The notes under the pieces were generated by a model. It was given only the letters and a program-made list of their open reading frames with translations. It was not told where the DNA came from and searched no databases. DNA of 64,000 bases from JAOUGY01 sp050329955. Lineage in GTDB: Bacteria > Actinomycetota > Acidimicrobiia > Spongiisociales > ZC4RG35. Within the stretch, counting starts at the first letter, position 1. The number at the start of each line of letters is the position of its first letter. The translations under genes and the position numbers were made by a program. The DNA is taken from assembly GCA_050329955.1 (NCBI GenBank), contig JBHJOH010000077.1, positions 1 to 64,000 on the forward strand. Reading direction: 5' to 3'. Below are positions 42,150-53,048 of the stretch, piece after piece.

Positions 42150-42677
42150 GTGGACGTTCGATTGCACTCACGCAACACCGTCATCGACGACGGATTGCGA
42201 CGCATGATCGAAGACAAGGTCGGACGGGCAGGTCGTGTCTTCGATCACGACACGCGGGTCGACGTCGAGGTCTCGGAGGAGCACAATCCGAGGCGCGCTC
42301 CGGAGCGTTTCCGCATCGAACTCACGAGCTCTGTCGGCGGTCGCTTACTGCGCATCGCCAGCGATGCGGCGACGCCGGAAGCGGCTCTCGACGATGCCGT
42401 CGAGCGGTTCACCCGTCAGCTCCGACGGCTCAAGGAACGCACCATCGACGGCCGCCGCAAGACGGGCGCCCCGCAGGTCGAGGTCGAACGTCCCGAGTCC
42501 GAAGAGGTGGTGCGCACCAAGCAGTTCACCATGAAGCCGATGACGCTCGAGGAGGCCGCCCTCCAGATGGATCTGGTGGGTCACGACTTCTTCTTCTTCC
42601 TGAATTCGGGAACCGACAAACAAAGTGTCTTGTACCGCCGCCGCGATGGCCGACTCGGACTGATAGAGCCGGCATGA
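42150..42677 (+). CDS. hpf: Ribosome hibernation promoting factor, long form
   Basis: A 175-residue ribosome-binding protein that forms 100S dimers and stabilises idle 70S ribosomes. The N-terminal domain (DVRLHSRNTVIDDGLRRMIE, ERFRIELTSSVGGRLLRIAS) binds at the decoding site; the C-terminal dimerisation domain is VVRTKQFTMKPMTLEEAALQ, followed by MDLVGHDFFFFLNSGTDKQS. The length identifies the long form. The GTG start has GAGGA at -9. It precedes a response regulator and secA, the common gene order. Confidence 0.94.
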   Translation: MDVRLHSRNTVIDDGLRRMIEDKVGRAGRVFDHDTRVDVEVSEEHNPRRAPERFRIELTSSVGGRLLRIASDAATPEAALDDAVERFTRQLRRLKERTIDGRRKTGAPQVEVERPESEEVVRTKQFTMKPMTLEEAALQMDLVGHDFFFFLNSGTDKQSVLYRRRDGRLGLIEPA

Positions 42678-42699
42678 GTACCTGGGATCGATAACAGCC

Positions 42700-43359
42700 A
42701 TGAGTAGAGGACCATCCATCGTCATCGTCGACGACGCACCGCTGTTCCAGGCGGGGCTGAGCGCGGCGTTCAAGGAAGAGGGCTTCGAGATCGCCGGCCA
42801 GGCGGAGCGTGCCCTCGACGCAGTGACCATCGCCCGCGATGCCGCTCCCGATCTCGTGCTGCTCGATGTGCTGATGCCTGGCATCTCCGGACTCGATGTG
42901 GTGGCCAAGATCATCGAATCTTCACCGCGTACCCGGGTCGTGCTCCTCACGTCGTCGGAGTCCGAGGAGGACCTGCTCAAGGCCATCAAGGCCGGCGCCC
43001 GCGGCTACATCGTCAAAACCACGCCGCTGGCGGAGCTGGTGGCCGCCGTCCGCGAAGTCCTCCATGGCGGCGCAGTCGTATCGCCGGCGATGGGCGGCAA
43101 GCTCTTCGACACGGTGGCCCACCTCTTGCGTCACCGTGAGCTCAACGCAACCCGGCGTCCGACGCTCACCGGTCGGGAGGTCGAGGTGCTGCAGGCGATC
43201 GCTGACGGGATGACCTCCCGTGAGATCGGGGACCGGCTCTACATCTCCGAGAACACCGTCAAGAACCACGTCCGCAACATCCTCGACAAGCTCGGTCTCC
43301 GATCCCGCAACGAGGCCGTCATGTACGCCCTGCGGGAGGGAATGATCCGCGCTTCCTGA
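42700..43359 (+). CDS. NarL/FixJ-type response regulator
   Basis: 219 residues. The receiver domain is IVIVDDAPLFQAGLSAAFKE with phosphoacceptor Asp in LVLLDVLMPGISGLD, Thr/Ser in VVLLTSSE and Lys in GYIVKTTPL. A LuxR-type HTH domain is at the C-terminus (LTGREVEVLQAIADGMTSRE followed by ISENTVKNHVRNILDKLGL). A sensor kinase gene is not adjacent, so its partner and target genes are unknown. It is 22 nt after hpf and probably shares its transcript, an interesting position for stress control of hibernation or secretion. Confidence 0.92.
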   Translation: MSRGPSIVIVDDAPLFQAGLSAAFKEEGFEIAGQAERALDAVTIARDAAPDLVLLDVLMPGISGLDVVAKIIESSPRTRVVLLTSSESEEDLLKAIKAGARGYIVKTTPLAELVAAVREVLHGGAVVSPAMGGKLFDTVAHLLRHRELNATRRPTLTGREVEVLQAIADGMTSREIGDRLYISENTVKNHVRNILDKLGLRSRNEAVMYALREGMIRAS

Positions 43360-43364
43360 CTGCG

Positions 43365-43383
43365 ATCCGCAAACCCGGCGGAT
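43365..43383 (+). terminator. Small hairpin between response regulator and secA
   Basis: ATCCGC at 43365-43370 pairs with GCGGAT at 43378-43383 around a 7-nt loop. There is no T run, and the secA -10-like TAGCAT follows at 43387. It may be a weak terminator or only a local structure. Confidence 0.3.
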
Positions 43384-43386
43384 CAG

Positions 43387-43392
43387 TAGCAT
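43387..43392 (+). promoter_or_regulatory. Putative -10 box (TAGCAT) of secA
   Basis: TAGCAT ends 10 nt before the secA ATG at 43403. No Shine-Dalgarno is seen in the remaining leader. Confidence 0.35.
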
Positions 43393-43402
43393 TCACCCTC
43401 GT

Positions 43403-46009
<2,607 letters not shown>

Positions 46010-46025
46010 CCTCCCGACCGGCCTC

Positions 46026-46031
46026 TAGACT
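46026..46031 (+). promoter_or_regulatory. Putative -10 box (TAGACT) of prfB
   Basis: TAGACT sits in the 48 nt between secA and prfB, about 26 nt before the ATG. It is followed by a pyrimidine-rich leader. Confidence 0.3.
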
Positions 46032-46057
46032 CGCCTACCCCCTCTCAACGGATGCCC

Positions 46058-47177
46058 ATGCCAGACATCACAGACCCCCGCGCAGCGCTCTCCGAACTTC
46101 GGGCCAGGCTCGACGACGCCCGGAGGTTCCTTTGACGTCGAAGCCAAGGAAGCGGAACTTGAAGAGCTGAGGGCCGAGGCCGGCTCTCCCGAGCTGTGGA
46201 ACGATCCCGATCGGGCCAAGTCGGTCACCCAGCGCCTCAACCGCTCCGAGGGCATCTTCGAGCTGCTGTCGTCGCTCGACACCGGGCTCGAGGACTCCGA
46301 GGTCCTCATCGACTTCGGCGACGAGGATTCCAGGGCCGAGGCGATCGACACCCTCTCTCGCGTCACCGGAGAGCTCGACCGCCTGGAGCTCGAGTCGCTG
46401 TTCTTCGGTGAGTATGACGACCGCGATGCCATCCTCACCGTGTACGCCGGCGCCGGGGGAGTCGACGCCCAGGATTGGGCCGAGATGATGGTCCGTATGT
46501 ACGAGCGGTATCTGAAGGGGAAAGGCTTCTCCGTCACCATCGACGACTGGACCGACGGCGACGAGGCCGGCATCAAGTCGGCCACCCTGACTGTCAGCGG
46601 GGATCGGGCCTACGGGACACTCGAATCCGAGCGGGGAGTGCATCGTCTGGTTCGCATCAGCCCGTTCGACTCCAACGCCCGCCGCCAGACGTCCTTCGCC
46701 GGGGTCGACCTCGTGCCCGAGGTGGGCGACGAGGTCGACGTCGAGATCAAGGACGACGATCTTCGGATCGACACCTTCCGCTCCCAGGGCGCCGGCGGTC
46801 AGCACGTCAACACCACCGATTCGGCGGTACGCATCACCCACCTACCCACCGGGTTGGTGGCTTCCTGTCAGAACGAGCGCAGCCAGCTGCAGAACCGGGC
46901 CAAGGCGATGGCCCACCTGAAGGCGAAGCTCGCCGAACTGGCCCGTCAGGAACGAGAAGCCCATCTCCAGGAGATCAGGGGTGAGCAGAACGAGGCCGGG
47001 TGGGGACGCCAGATCCGCTCCTACGTGTTGCAGCCCTATCAGATGGTCAAGGACCTCAGAACCAACCAGGAGAGCGGCAACATCTCGGCGATCCTCGACG
47101 GAGAGCTCGACGAGTTCGTCGAGGCCTACCTGCGGTGGCGCCGGGCCCGGCACGAGGTCGTGATCGCCGAGCAATGA
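46058..47177 (+). CDS. prfB: Peptide chain release factor 2, expressed by programmed +1 frameshift
   Basis: Release factor for UGA and UAA stop codons. Translation starts at ATG 46058 (or ATG 46052, same frame), reads 25 codons to CTT (46130-46132), meets an in-frame TGA (46133-46135), and must shift +1 so that GAC at 46134 is next, giving RRFL-DVEAKEAELEEL and a 372-residue protein. Later motifs: SPF at about 201-203 (stop-codon recognition), GAGGQHVNTTDSAVRITHLP with GGQ at about 246-248 (peptidyl hydrolysis), and a C-terminal coiled region. The coordinates span both frames. The shift means the cell senses low RF2 by slow UGA decoding. It is followed by ftsE, as in many actinobacteria. Confidence 0.95.
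46121..46136 (+). promoter_or_regulatory. prfB programmed +1 frameshift site
   Basis: CGGAGGTTCCTTTGAC contains a Shine-Dalgarno-like GGAGG, 3 nt, the slippery CTT, the UGA stop and a following C. This has the same layout and spacing as the classical site AGGGGGTATCTTTGAC of E. coli prfB. Confidence 0.95.
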
Positions 47178-47325
47178 CCGGGATTACCGGGGGGCACTGG
47201 TAGCCTCCGGTCAACCACTCATCTTTTGCGTCCGCCGCGCGGGCGCTCGACGAGCTGCTTCAGGCTCAGGCGCGAGCCGGATCCTGCTCCGAGCCGGATC
47301 CGGTCGGCAGCCAATTGAGGTAATC
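47178..47325 (+). promoter_or_regulatory. prfB-ftsE intergenic region: hairpin and direct repeats
   Basis: ACCGGGGG at 47186-47193 can pair with CCTCCGGT at 47204-47211 (one G-U), a possible terminator or attenuator; TAGCCT inside it (47201-47206) resembles the -10 boxes elsewhere. GAGCCGGATCC occurs at 47274-47284 and again at 47291-47301, a 17-nt spaced direct repeat just before the ftsE ribosome-binding site (GAGG). Confidence 0.4.
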
Positions 47326-48192
47326 GTGATTCGACTCCACAACGTGACCAAGGTCTACGAGGGGGGCACCGTCGCCGCTCGGGACGTGAGCCTCGACATC
47401 CAGAAGGGCGAGTTCGTCTTCCTGGTGGGAGCCTCGGGTTCGGGCAAGTCCACCCTCATCCGCCTGATGCTCCGCCAGGAGCCCATCACCCGTGGCCAGA
47501 TCTGGGTGGCGGGCAAGGACATCACCACCCTCCCGAACTGGAAGGTGCCGTATCTGCGCCGATCCATCGGCACGGTGTTCCAGGACTTCAAGCTGCTCCC
47601 CAACAAGACGGTCTCCGAGAACGTCGCCTTCGCTCTCGAGGTGCTGGGTCGGCCCCGTTCGGTGATCGGCCCCCAGGTCGAGCAGGTGCTCGACCTGGTT
47701 GGCCTGTCCGACAAGGGCGACCGCTATCCCCGCCAGCTGTCGGGTGGTGAGCAGCAGCGGGTCTCGGTGGCTCGCGCCTTCGTGAACCGGCCACCGATCC
47801 TGCTGGCCGATGAGCCGACCGGGAACCTCGACCCGGCCAACTCCGTGGGCATCATGAAGCTGCTCGACCGGATCAACCGCACCGGCACCACCATCGTGAT
47901 GGCCACCCACGACCATGCCATCGTCGACGCCATGCAACGTCGGGTGGTCGGACTGGAGCGGGGCCTGATGATTCGTGACCAGGCGTCCGGAAGGTATGAC
48001 GCCTTCGTCGCCGGTGAAGCCGAGGCGCCACCCGCCATCGACGAATCCGCCATGGACGAGATCGTTCCCGACGCCGCCAAGCCGGAGCCGGCCCCGGAGC
48101 CCGTCGAGCCTCCCGCAGCCGCTGGAGCAGACGACGGTGACGGGGCGACGCAGACGGCAATGGATCTCGATGGCGAGGAACCGACTTCATGA
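47326..48192 (+). CDS. ftsE: Cell division ABC transporter ATPase FtsE
   Basis: A 288-residue ATPase partner of FtsX at the divisome. Walker A GASGSGKSTLIRL, Q-loop in IGTVFQDFKLLPNKTV, signature LSGGEQQRVSVARAF, Walker B PILLADEPTGNLDP and the H-loop in MATHDHAIVD are all present. FtsEX uses ATP hydrolysis to activate a peptidoglycan hydrolase rather than to transport a solute. An unusual C-terminal extension of ~65 residues, rich in Glu, Pro and Ala (PDAAKPEPAPEPVEPPAAAG), is absent from typical ~230-residue FtsE and looks disordered. GTG start with GAGG at -9. The 3' end overlaps ftsX (ATGA). Confidence 0.95.
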   Translation: MIRLHNVTKVYEGGTVAARDVSLDIQKGEFVFLVGASGSGKSTLIRLMLRQEPITRGQIWVAGKDITTLPNWKVPYLRRSIGTVFQDFKLLPNKTVSENVAFALEVLGRPRSVIGPQVEQVLDLVGLSDKGDRYPRQLSGGEQQRVSVARAFVNRPPILLADEPTGNLDPANSVGIMKLLDRINRTGTTIVMATHDHAIVDAMQRRVVGLERGLMIRDQASGRYDAFVAGEAEAPPAIDESAMDEIVPDAAKPEPAPEPVEPPAAAGADDGDGATQTAMDLDGEEPTS

Positions 48193-49109
48193 CGCGGTTC
48201 GCCGTCCTCATCCGTGAGGCCCTCATCAACCTGCGCCGCAATGCGCTGGTGGTCACCGGTGCTGTGCTCGCCGTGTTCATCTCGCTCTCGCTGGCGTTCG
48301 GCGCGCTCGTCCTCAACGAGTTGCTCCGTATCAACACGCTCGCCTGGCAGGAGGGCACCCATGTCATTGCCTTCCTCAAGGATGTCGACGAGGGTGGTCT
48401 GAGCCCTGAACTGCAGTCCCAGATGGTCGGCCAGGTCGAGTCCTGGACCGAGGTCAAACCCCCGGTGCGTTACGTCGACAAACTGGCGGCGTTCGAGGAG
48501 TTCAAGGTGCTCTTCGCCGACCGCCCCGAGCTGTACGAGTCGATCGATCAGACGGTGCTCCCGGCCTCGATTCGCATCGAGCTCAATGACATCAATGAAT
48601 ACCGGGCTGTGACCGCCCGACTTCAGGTCGACCCTGCGGTCAAGGAAGTCAACTCGCTCGGGCCGCAGATCGAGCGGCTCGCCACCCTGTCGCGGGTGCT
48701 CAACTTCCTCGGTCTCGGGTTGGCTCTGGTGCTGGGGTCATCTGCGGTGATCCTGATCGCCAACACCATCCGGATGGCGATCTACGCCCGTCGCGACGAG
48801 GTCAGCATCATGAAGCTGGTGGGTGCGTCCAACTGGTACATCCGGATCCCCTTCGTGTTGGAGGGTCTCATCGAGGGCCTGTTGGGGGCGATTCTGGCGG
48901 TGCTCACCGTGTGGATCGCCGCCCAGAACCTGAGTGGCGCCACCGAGTCCATCCAGCTGATCCAGTTGTCCATCTCGAACGGGTTCTTCCTGCGCTGGGG
49001 AGTTCTGTTCGTACTGTTCGGGGCGGCCGCCGGGGTGATCGGTTCCCTTCTCGGGTTGAGCCGGTACCTTCGTGAGGCCGACGGAGGAGCCGAGCCAGGA
49101 GCTGCGTGA
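48189..49109 (+). CDS. ftsX: Cell division protein FtsX
   Basis: A 306-residue membrane protein with the FtsX layout: one helix near the N-terminus (about 20-45), an extracellular loop of ~130 residues that in relatives binds the hydrolase (INTLAWQEGTHVIAFLKDVD onward), then three helices (LGLGLALVLGSSAVILIANT, IPFVLEGLIEGLLGAILAVL, WGVLFVLFGAAAGVIGSLLG). YARRDEVSIMKLVGASNWYI is the conserved cytoplasmic loop contacting FtsE. The ATG overlaps the ftsE stop and the TGA overlaps the next start, so all three genes are coupled. Confidence 0.94.
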   Translation: MTRFAVLIREALINLRRNALVVTGAVLAVFISLSLAFGALVLNELLRINTLAWQEGTHVIAFLKDVDEGGLSPELQSQMVGQVESWTEVKPPVRYVDKLAAFEEFKVLFADRPELYESIDQTVLPASIRIELNDINEYRAVTARLQVDPAVKEVNSLGPQIERLATLSRVLNFLGLGLALVLGSSAVILIANTIRMAIYARRDEVSIMKLVGASNWYIRIPFVLEGLIEGLLGAILAVLTVWIAAQNLSGATESIQLIQLSISNGFFLRWGVLFVLFGAAAGVIGSLLGLSRYLREADGGAEPGAA

Positions 49110-50311
49110 TGAGGCGTCCTGTCCTGACCGTCGTCCTCACCCTGCTGCTGGTGGCAGGCTCGTTCGGGACGGCCATCGCCGCCGACCCCCAGTCCGAGCT
49201 CGAGAAGATCCAGGCCGAGATAGCCGCCCTCAACGATCAGATCGAAGCCGCCGAGGCCCAGCAGAGTTCCGCCGCTCAGGAGTTGGCGGCCGCTCAGGCC
49301 CAGGTCGAGGAGGTGCTGGGCGAGCTGGCGGAGGCCCAGGTCGCAGTCGACACGGTGCAGGCGTCGATCGCCGCCGAGGAGGCCAACCTGGCCGACCTCC
49401 AGGCACAACTCGAACAGCTCGAGCGCGACCTGGCCGAGACCAAAGCCGAGATCGCAACCACCCAACAGGACCTCGAGGTCCAGGTGGTCCAGATGTACAT
49501 GAACGCCTCGTCATCGGTGGGGGCATCGATGCTCACCTTCGAATCGGCCGCCGATATCGCAGTCGGGCTCACCTACTCGTCCGATCTGGCGTCCAACAGC
49601 GAGGATCTGATCGACGGCTTCGTGGCACTGCGCGAAGAGGAGGAGCGCCAGCAGAGTGACGTCGATGGTCGCCGCGTGCAGGTCGAGGATTCCCTGGCGG
49701 CGCTCGACGAGGAGCGCAAGGTGCTCGAGGCGGACCTGGAGAAGGTTCGGGAGCTCCAGGCGGCCGCCGAAGAGGACCTGGTGGCCGCCCAGAACATCCT
49801 CAACCGGATCAACTCCGACATCAGGGCCGCAGAGCAGCACAAGGATGGTCTCGAGGCCGAGTCGGCCCGGATCGAAGACGAGATAAAGCGGCTGCAGAGC
49901 AGCGGCGACGGCACCAATCCCGGTGGCGGTGCGTTGGGCTGGCCGGTGAACGGTCCGGTCACCTCTGCATTCGGTTACCGCACCCATCCCATCTTCGGCA
50001 CCCGCAGATTCCACGCCGGTATCGACATCGGCGTCGGCCACGGCACACCGATCGTCGCCTCCGAGGGCGGTGTGGTGATCCTTTCGGGTCCCTACGGGGG
50101 GTACGGCAACACCGTCGTCATCGATCACGGTGGTGGTCTCTCCACCCTCTACGCCCATCAGAGCTCGATCACAGCCGGCAACGGAGCCCGCGTTTCCAAG
50201 GGCGAGGTGATTGGATACGTGGGGTGCACCGGATTCTGCACCGGCGCCCACCTCCACTTCGAAACCCGGGTGAACGGTTCACCCTCCGACCCGATGGGGT
50301 ATCTCGGATGA
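49109..50311 (+). CDS. Secreted coiled-coil M23 peptidase, likely FtsEX-activated hydrolase
   Basis: 400 residues: signal peptide (about 1-26), a long coiled coil (about 27-265) rich in Glu, Ala and Gln, and a C-terminal LytM/M23 domain (GWPVNGPVTSAFGYRTHP, FHAGIDIGVGHGTPIVA, GAHLHFETRVNG). The zinc ligands His-x3-Asp and the HLH pair are intact, so it should cleave peptidoglycan peptide bonds itself, unlike E. coli EnvC whose LytM domain is degenerate. The position directly after ftsX matches the coiled-coil hydrolases that FtsEX controls (EnvC, PcsB, RipC in other phyla). ATG at 49109 overlaps the ftsX TGA; GTG at 49106 is an alternative. Confidence 0.9.
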   Translation: MRRPVLTVVLTLLLVAGSFGTAIAADPQSELEKIQAEIAALNDQIEAAEAQQSSAAQELAAAQAQVEEVLGELAEAQVAVDTVQASIAAEEANLADLQAQLEQLERDLAETKAEIATTQQDLEVQVVQMYMNASSSVGASMLTFESAADIAVGLTYSSDLASNSEDLIDGFVALREEEERQQSDVDGRRVQVEDSLAALDEERKVLEADLEKVRELQAAAEEDLVAAQNILNRINSDIRAAEQHKDGLEAESARIEDEIKRLQSSGDGTNPGGGALGWPVNGPVTSAFGYRTHPIFGTRRFHAGIDIGVGHGTPIVASEGGVVILSGPYGGYGNTVVIDHGGGLSTLYAHQSSITAGNGARVSKGEVIGYVGCTGFCTGAHLHFETRVNGSPSDPMGYLG

Positions 50312-50760
50312 TGAAAATCGTCACCACCAATCGCCGCGCCACCCACGACTACGAGATCCTGGAACGCTTCGAGGCCGGAATGGTCCTCGACGGCTCCGAG
50401 GTGAAGTCGCTGCGCGAGGGCAAAGCCAACCTGAAGGATTCGTTCGCCTGGGTGAAGCGTGGCGAGGTGTTCCTGGTGGGCGCCTACATCGCCCCCTACA
50501 CCTTCGCCCGCGACGGCGGCCACCTCCCCGAACGAGAGCGCAAACTGCTACTCCACCGCCACGAGATCGACCACATCGCCTCGAAGCTGGCCGAGAAGGG
50601 CCTGACCCTCGTCCCCATGAAGCTCTACTTCAAGGACGGTACCGTCAAAGCCGAGCTCGGTCTCGGCCGCGGCAAGAACACCGTCGACAAGCGCCAATCG
50701 CTGAAAGAACGCGAGAGCAAACGCGAGATGCAGCGAGCCCTCCGCCGCGCCTCGCGCTGA
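50308..50760 (+). CDS. smpB: SsrA-binding protein SmpB
   Basis: A 150-residue tmRNA partner for ribosome rescue. TTNRRATHDYEILERFEAGM, LDGSEVKSLREGKANLKDSF, PYTFARDGGHLPERERKLLL, LVPMKLYFKDGTVKAELGLG and the basic C-terminal tail KRQSLKERESKREMQRAL (inserted into the mRNA channel) are all typical. ATG 50308 overlaps the stop of the hydrolase gene; ATG 50311 is equally possible. A strong terminator follows. The tmRNA gene lies ~1 kb downstream on the same strand, separated by an oppositely oriented secreted-protein gene. Confidence 0.96.
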   Translation: MMKIVTTNRRATHDYEILERFEAGMVLDGSEVKSLREGKANLKDSFAWVKRGEVFLVGAYIAPYTFARDGGHLPERERKLLLHRHEIDHIASKLAEKGLTLVPMKLYFKDGTVKAELGLGRGKNTVDKRQSLKERESKREMQRALRRASR

Positions 50761-50820
50761 GGTCGGAAACCCAGGGTTGTAGACCACACCAGGTGTAGTT
50801 GTCAGCCCACAGAATGCGAG

Positions 50821-50854
50821 AGAGGCCGGACCCGTGGGTCCGGCCTCTTCGTTT
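50821..50854 (+). terminator. Strong intrinsic terminator after smpB
   Basis: A perfect 13-bp stem (50821-50833 with 50836-50848) is followed by TCGTTT. It ends the ftsE-smpB operon and may also serve the convergent secreted-protein gene. Confidence 0.88.
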
Positions 50855-50905
50855 ACCCACCCCGGGCGTCCGGTCCCGGTGAGCGGAGGGTGATCTGTGT
50901 CGGGT

Positions 50906-51667
<762 letters not shown>

Positions 51668-51772
51668 GGTGTCTCCTTCCCCCGTGTGTCGAAGACATAG
51701 TCCTCGGGGGGCGGCGGGCGTTACTCCCTCGCATGTGTCCGGGCAGCAGGTACCATGGTCAACGGCACACCT

Positions 51773-52128
51773 GGGGGTGTACTGGTTTCGACGTTGAGTG
51801 TTGAAGCGACGGAAGCGAGCCGAGGTACTCCGGAGTCCTCGTTAAAAGCCGGAACAAACCATAAGTGCTGAAGACAACTTCGCACTGGCTGCCTGATTAA
51901 AACCCAGTAGTAGCCCGTCCGCCCGGGGGGTACCTGCCTCGCCGGATCCGGGCGCCGCAATGCAGGATGCTCTCGTAGGAATCGGGACTACGGGCTAAGA
52001 CAATCCCGAGGTAGGTTCGAGGAGGAGTTGCCTTCAGCGCCCTCGGACCGAAAGCTCGCTGATGGCTGCGCTCGGAGATGCCGGCGTGGATGGCTCGACG
52101 GACCGGGGTTCGATTCCCCGCACCTCCA
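51773..52128 (+). ncRNA. ssrA: Transfer-messenger RNA (tmRNA)
   Basis: The tRNA-like ends are GGGGGTG (51773-51779) pairing with CACCTCC (52121-52127), including the G3-U70 pair required by alanyl-tRNA synthetase, with discriminator A at 52128; CCA is not encoded. The 5' side has the conserved ACTGGTTTCGAC, and the T arm is CCGGGGTTCGATTCCCCG. The tag frame starts at GCT 51867 and reads A-E-D-N-F-A-L-A-A then TGA, so the full tag is AAEDNFALAA including the charged alanine. The stop is UGA, not the usual UAA. The adapter gene smpB lies 1 kb upstream. A -10-like TACCAT occurs at 51751. Confidence 0.96.
51867..51896 (+). other. tmRNA tag-peptide reading frame
   Basis: Nine codons encoding AEDNFALAA followed by TGA. 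The C-terminal ALAA is the signal recognised by ClpXP-type proteases. It is one codon shorter than the E. coli tag. Confidence 0.85.
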
Positions 52129-52132
52129 CAAC

Positions 52133-52151
52133 GGGGTGTTTACAAAACACC
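52133..52151 (+). terminator. Hairpin immediately after tmRNA
   Basis: GGGTGTTT (52134-52141) pairs with AAACACCC (52145-52152) around a 3-nt loop, starting 5 nt after the tmRNA 3' end. It may end transcription or guide 3' processing. Confidence 0.6.
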
Positions 52152-52174
52152 CATGAAACGATGACAAGAGTCCG

Positions 52175-52209
52175 AGATGCCGGCCCCTTCAAGGGCGGGA
52201 GGTCTCGGT
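52175..52209 (+). other. Imperfect stem-loop between the two tmRNA-distal hairpins
   Basis: CCGAGA and TCTCGG can pair around an inner CCTTCAAGG palindrome. It could be part of a structured tmRNA trailer or a separate small RNA; no homology is recognised. Confidence 0.35.
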
Positions 52210-52219
52210 AGGACAGCGA

Positions 52220-52251
52220 GAAGGCCCTCCGGAGCGTTCCGGAGGGCCTTC
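52220..52251 (+). terminator. Strong 14-bp hairpin, probable terminator
   Basis: GAAGGCCCTCCGGA (52220-52233) and its exact complement (52238-52251) flank the loop GCGT. There is no T run. It lies 92 nt after tmRNA and probably ends that transcript. Confidence 0.65.
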
Positions 52252-52740
52252 GTCGTGAGAGAGTGGTCTGTGTGGTGCGGTCTCGCCACCAGGCTGTTCC
52301 CTCGGCGTTCAGCCCCATGCTGCCTGGCCGCTGATCGCCTTCATCACCTGGGGCGGTCTGGAGATGTTGATCTTGCCGATCGGATGGGCATCCTCGGTGA
52401 GCATGTTCCCACTCGCCGCCTTGTCACTGGCGTTCCTCGTCGTCGTCGATACGTCCTCGACAGGCCCTGCTCCGGCTTTGCCCGGAGCGTTGTTCTCGGT
52501 GGGGATGGTGGTTGTGATGGCGGTCCCGGGTGTTCGAGCGGTGTTGTCCCTCGTGCCGGGTTCTGTGTCGATCCCAGGAGTAGTAGTCGCACGCTCTCGG
52601 CTGACCGGTGCCGGGCTCTCCTCGGGGGACCGTGTCCACATCCGCTCCAGACTCCGCTCGGGTGACGCGGGCTGAGGAGGCTTCCACCACGGCCCGGAGA
52701 TGACGCCTTTCCGCAACATCAGATGGGTCTTCTCCGAATG
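52252..52740. other. About 490 nt without a supported gene
   Basis: Both strands have open frames: a plus-strand frame from ATG 52364 with a hydrophobic stretch, and a minus-strand frame from 52782 to 52309 with a Thr/Pro-rich middle. Neither has a convincing ribosome-binding site or recognisable domain, and the minus-strand frame would start inside hipB. The Thr-rich segment may be the remnant of a surface-protein linker. I see no confident feature. Confidence 0.4.
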
Positions 52741-52780
52741 TTGGTTTTTTACGACATACCGAGTACTGTGGCGACATGTC
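52741..52780 (+). promoter_or_regulatory. hipBA promoter with palindrome over the start codon
   Basis: TTGGTT (52741-52746), a 17-nt spacer and TACTGT (52764-52769) end 6 nt before the ATG. The 8-bp palindrome GACATGTC (52773-52780) spans the start codon, and GACAT also occurs at 52753. These could be operator half-sites for autorepression by HipB. Confidence 0.55.
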
Positions 52781-53048
52781 ACAAAAACGCAACACCGGGC
52801 GATGGTTTCGGGTGCTTCCCACGGCCGGCCTGGGTCCCGTTCTTGCCCGGTGCCGTCATCAACGCGGGCTGACTCAGGCCGAGCTCGCTGACCGTCTCGG
52901 TGTCGATCGCACCACCATCCTGCGTACCGAAGCCTCTGACGTCGCCGCGCTGCGCCGGGTCGTGGCAGCGTTTTCGATCTTGGGATACGAGCTCATCGCC
53001 GTTCCCAAAGGGGCCGATGTGGTGATCGCCTCACGGGGCGAGGCGTGA
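52776..53048 (+). CDS. HipB-like antitoxin, XRE-family DNA-binding protein
   Basis: 90 residues. LGPVLARCRHQRGLTQAELA followed by DRLGVDRTTILRTEASDVAA forms a helix-turn-helix of the Cro/XRE type, with a short C-terminal strand region (FSILGYELIAVPKGADVVIA). HipB neutralises HipA and represses the operon. The ATG is preceded by a -35/-10 pair that predicts a leaderless transcript. The GTG of the kinase gene overlaps the TGA, so antitoxin and toxin are translationally coupled, as usual for the pair. Confidence 0.88.
   Translation: MSQKRNTGRWFRVLPTAGLGPVLARCRHQRGLTQAELADRLGVDRTTILRTEASDVAALRRVVAAFSILGYELIAVPKGADVVIASRGEA

Noticed and set aside
52309..52782. Possible 157-residue Thr/Pro-rich protein on the minus strand
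   Set aside because: No ribosome-binding site; the start would lie in the hipB promoter and coding region; no domain. Kept only as a possible gene remnant.
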